Assembly: GCA_965215825.1 (NCBI GenBank)
Contig: CBDCEM010000003.1
Span: forward strand, 3,720,001 to 3,784,000
Length of the DNA stretch: 64,000 nucleotides
Source of the DNA: JAWPMT01 sp965215825
Lineage (GTDB): Bacteria > Bacteroidota > Bacteroidia > Cytophagales > Cyclobacteriaceae
Reading direction: 5' to 3'
In this document: piece after piece, positions 63,301-64,000 of the stretch
Layout: each line of letters starts with the position of its first letter
Position numbering within the stretch: position 1 is the stretch's first letter
Made by a program: the position numbers and the translations under genes
Notes under the pieces: model-generated
Told to the model about the DNA's origin: nothing
Database searches by the model: none
The model's input: only the letters and a program-made list of their open reading frames with translations

Positions 63301-63586
63301 GTTATTTGGGCTGTTTGCTTACAACTTCGCTACCATATTTGGTCTCGCTTCAGTCATTATGACTTACTATGGGGTGAATTACTATTTATCAGGACTTCAT
63401 TCCTATGCCGCAGGTGATCCCGTGCCAATTCCGGATTGGGTCTATATCGTAGTAGCAACGATCCTTAGCATTTCGATAGTAGCCTACATCCAACATCGCA
63501 GGGTAAACCTTTCTTCAGCAAAACCGAGGCAGAAAAAGACGATGATAAAGCCAAATGTCGGTCTAAATCCACAAATGAATCAATAG
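60395..63586 (+). CDS. ccsBA: Fused cytochrome c biogenesis protein CcsB-CcsA
   Basis: 1063 residues joining the two halves of the system II cytochrome c synthetase, which brings haem across the inner membrane and attaches it to apocytochrome c. The N-terminal CcsB/ResB-like part has TM helices near 20-50, 70-95 and 440-465 and a long periplasmic loop between. The C-terminal CcsA/ResC part (from about 735) holds 'SGRAPWSNGYESMIY' and the tryptophan-rich haem-handling motif 'WGWDAKETWAL' at about 942-952, with conserved His in 'HTTGLGLRW', 'LLSHMDPE' and 'YGVNYYLSGLHSY'. The length and order match the Bacteroidota fusion. A membrane protein gene overlaps its stop. Confidence 0.95.
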   Translation: MNKILKKLASIGLRLVDTRAAGAYILLFAISIGAATFIENDFGTSAAQKVVYQSWWFTLLLALFGSSILVNIAKFRMIQQRKWALLTFHLAMIVILIGAGVTRYFGFEGIMHIRENESANTFLSSETYLQFKVQKSDQLYQFDEQVLFASLGDNEWEEQFLLGTDLIEVKVEEFIPNPQQVLSPDPEGKPTLKVVFGGGNGREEYFIAQGEAKRIKNLIFNFRGDFRDGAINIKLDGDQLKIQSDETLTQMVMATQQRDTIIADGTWSPLMLRSLYTANSGRFVFGDYHPQSKVGIVSTNPKVKRESLTALKLDVSVNGDAKTMYVYGQKGMPGRVIQSQLSNVVVGISYGSKPVELPFAIQLHDFQMERYPGTDNAASYASEVQLIDQNNGTSYDYRIYMNHILDYGGYRFFQSSFDRDELGTYLSVNYDWWGTWISYIGYFMLTLGMVLALFSKKGRFYHVQQSLKKMRQTGIAAIILILLPNLGTAQKVIDQAANQTFINSDHAAQFSKVVVQDHRGRMKPMHTLSREIMRKVVRKESVLGLSADQVILGMFANRRDWLHVPLIKLGKHPKIKEKLGIEGSRARYSDFFTKEGAYKFRDEVRRVYSLEPIDRGTYEKELLKIDERVNILNMVFSGRMFRLVPLAGDENNEWTSLVSSHQGHDHNSAADLTVAKRFFDSYRSALAQSLQSGDYSKPNQLLRELSAYQQDVGAAVRPSEAMINLEIMLNKMNVFNRLAGVYAFFGLIFLFFLFFTVFKPQVKLKWAYRIVFGALILSFLFHTTGLGLRWYVSGRAPWSNGYESMIYIAWTTMLAGVLFTRKSWGGLAATSVLAATVLLVALLSHMDPEITPLVPVLKSYWLTIHVSLEAGSYGFLMLGAVIGIINLILFMFLTPQNKDRVNRKVKEMSYLSELTLIGGMIMIATGTYLGGIWANESWGRYWGWDAKETWALVTILVYAFILHMRIIPKLFGLFAYNFATIFGLASVIMTYYGVNYYLSGLHSYAAGDPVPIPDWVYIVVATILSISIVAYIQHRRVNLSSAKPRQKKTMIKPNVGLNPQMNQ

Positions 63587-64000
63587 TGAATAAGATTGGA
63601 CATAAGATTTACATTGGGAGTATGTCGCTCATTACGATAGCGCTGACGATCTATCTCGCTATTGCTGGCTATGAATATTACGCTACTCCATTCGAAGATC
63701 GTTTTTACCTCGACTCGCATGATTGGTTCAAACCCAGTGGCTTGTTTGGCCAGGGATTGGGCATCATAGGTACCCTACTCATGGCTTTTGGTGTTTTCAT
63801 CTACATCCTGAGAAAGCGATACAACCTCCTCGGCAAGTACATTCGATTAAAGCACCTGCTCGAGTTCCACATATTCTTGTGCACCGTTGGCCCTATCATG
63901 GTACTCTTCCATACCGCTTTCAAGTTTGGAGGGATTGTCTCTGTTGCATTTTGGAGCATGGTGGCTGTGGTATTGAGTGGTGTGATCGGACGGTTCATTT
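63586..64000 (+). CDS. Membrane protein, cut by window end, coupled to ccsBA
   Basis: Starts at the GTG that overlaps the ccsBA stop by one base (TAGTG); an ATG 36 nt later (63622) is an alternative. The visible 138 residues have a first TM helix (about 13-28, 'SLITIALTIYLAIAGYEYYA'), a second ('GLGIIGTLLMAFGVFIYIL') and a third pair with two His, 'LLEFHIFLCTVGPIMVLFHTAFKF', plus a fourth ('SMVAVVLSGVIGRFI'). The His pair in helices suggests a b-type haem or quinone protein, as in some cytochrome-linked operons, but the family is not certain from this part. The gene continues beyond the window. Confidence 0.8.
   Translation, partial: MNKIGHKIYIGSMSLITIALTIYLAIAGYEYYATPFEDRFYLDSHDWFKPSGLFGQGLGIIGTLLMAFGVFIYILRKRYNLLGKYIRLKHLLEFHIFLCTVGPIMVLFHTAFKFGGIVSVAFWSMVAVVLSGVIGRFI

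Overview
The window looks like a chromosome segment of a free-living, probably marine Bacteroidota, most likely a Cytophagales-type bacterium. The evidence is moderate GC, TAnnTTTG-type promoter boxes, a six-domain S1 protein with a long acidic head, a secreted FG-GAP protein ending in a type IX secretion (T9SS) type A sorting domain, a fused CcsB-CcsA cytochrome c maturation protein, DUF6089-like and BBP2-like outer-membrane barrels, tandem amidohydrolase proteins and split transketolase genes. No phage, integrase, transposase, CRISPR array or rRNA was seen. One tRNA (Cys, GCA) is present.

Layout. 1-5217 (minus): RND efflux permease (cut by the window edge), its membrane-fusion adaptor, and a small sensor kinase. 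5470-11516 (plus): secreted BNR-propeller protein, L-2-hydroxyglutarate oxidase, lipoprotein MsrB, lipoprotein propeller. 11524-14431 (minus): M28 peptidase and PhoX-like protein. 14639-18006 (plus): two-gene transketolase, a repeat array and a class III aminotransferase. 18007-19160: a repeat-rich gap around a small GIY-YIG nuclease gene. 19161-22867: retropepsin/PDZ protein, purine nucleoside phosphorylase coupled to an acyltransferase, a nested palindromic element and an SRPBCC protein. 23141-25679 (minus): porin and ammonium transporter. 26054-30362 (minus): two overlapping amidohydrolase genes. 30468-33158 (minus): glycerate kinase and a sodium/solute symporter. 33318-37481 (minus): LysM transglycosylase coupled to an O-methyltransferase, and an M16 peptidase. 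37577-45338 (plus): glycosyltransferase, rpsA, tRNA-Cys, outer-membrane barrel, penicillin acylase and a small membrane protein.

45339-49502 is the most accessory-looking stretch: AT-rich and gene-poor. It holds a structured RNA-like element, a 59-residue acidic lipoprotein, a TPR membrane protein of mosaic base composition, and a phage-type HTH regulator facing an array of TATCAATTGATA-like sites. 49503-57464 carries a quinone oxidoreductase-like protein, an esterase-fold protein lacking its nucleophile, the T9SS cargo, an AlkC-type glycosylase, a membrane-anchored DJ-1 protein, a small membrane protein and a ceramidase-family protein. 57674-59813 is an ECF sigma gene overlapping a gene for a one-TM protein with a C-terminal outer-membrane barrel. 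60395-64000 is ccsBA followed by a translationally coupled membrane protein cut by the window end.

Most promising leads: the sigma factor / membrane-spanning barrel pair; the HTH regulator with its candidate operators; the GIY-YIG gene inside palindromic repeats; a set of near-leaderless promoter/start arrangements; and several enzyme-fold proteins with altered catalytic residues. All motif, stem and GC observations come from reading the sequence by eye. Family names rest on recognised motifs, not on a database search.
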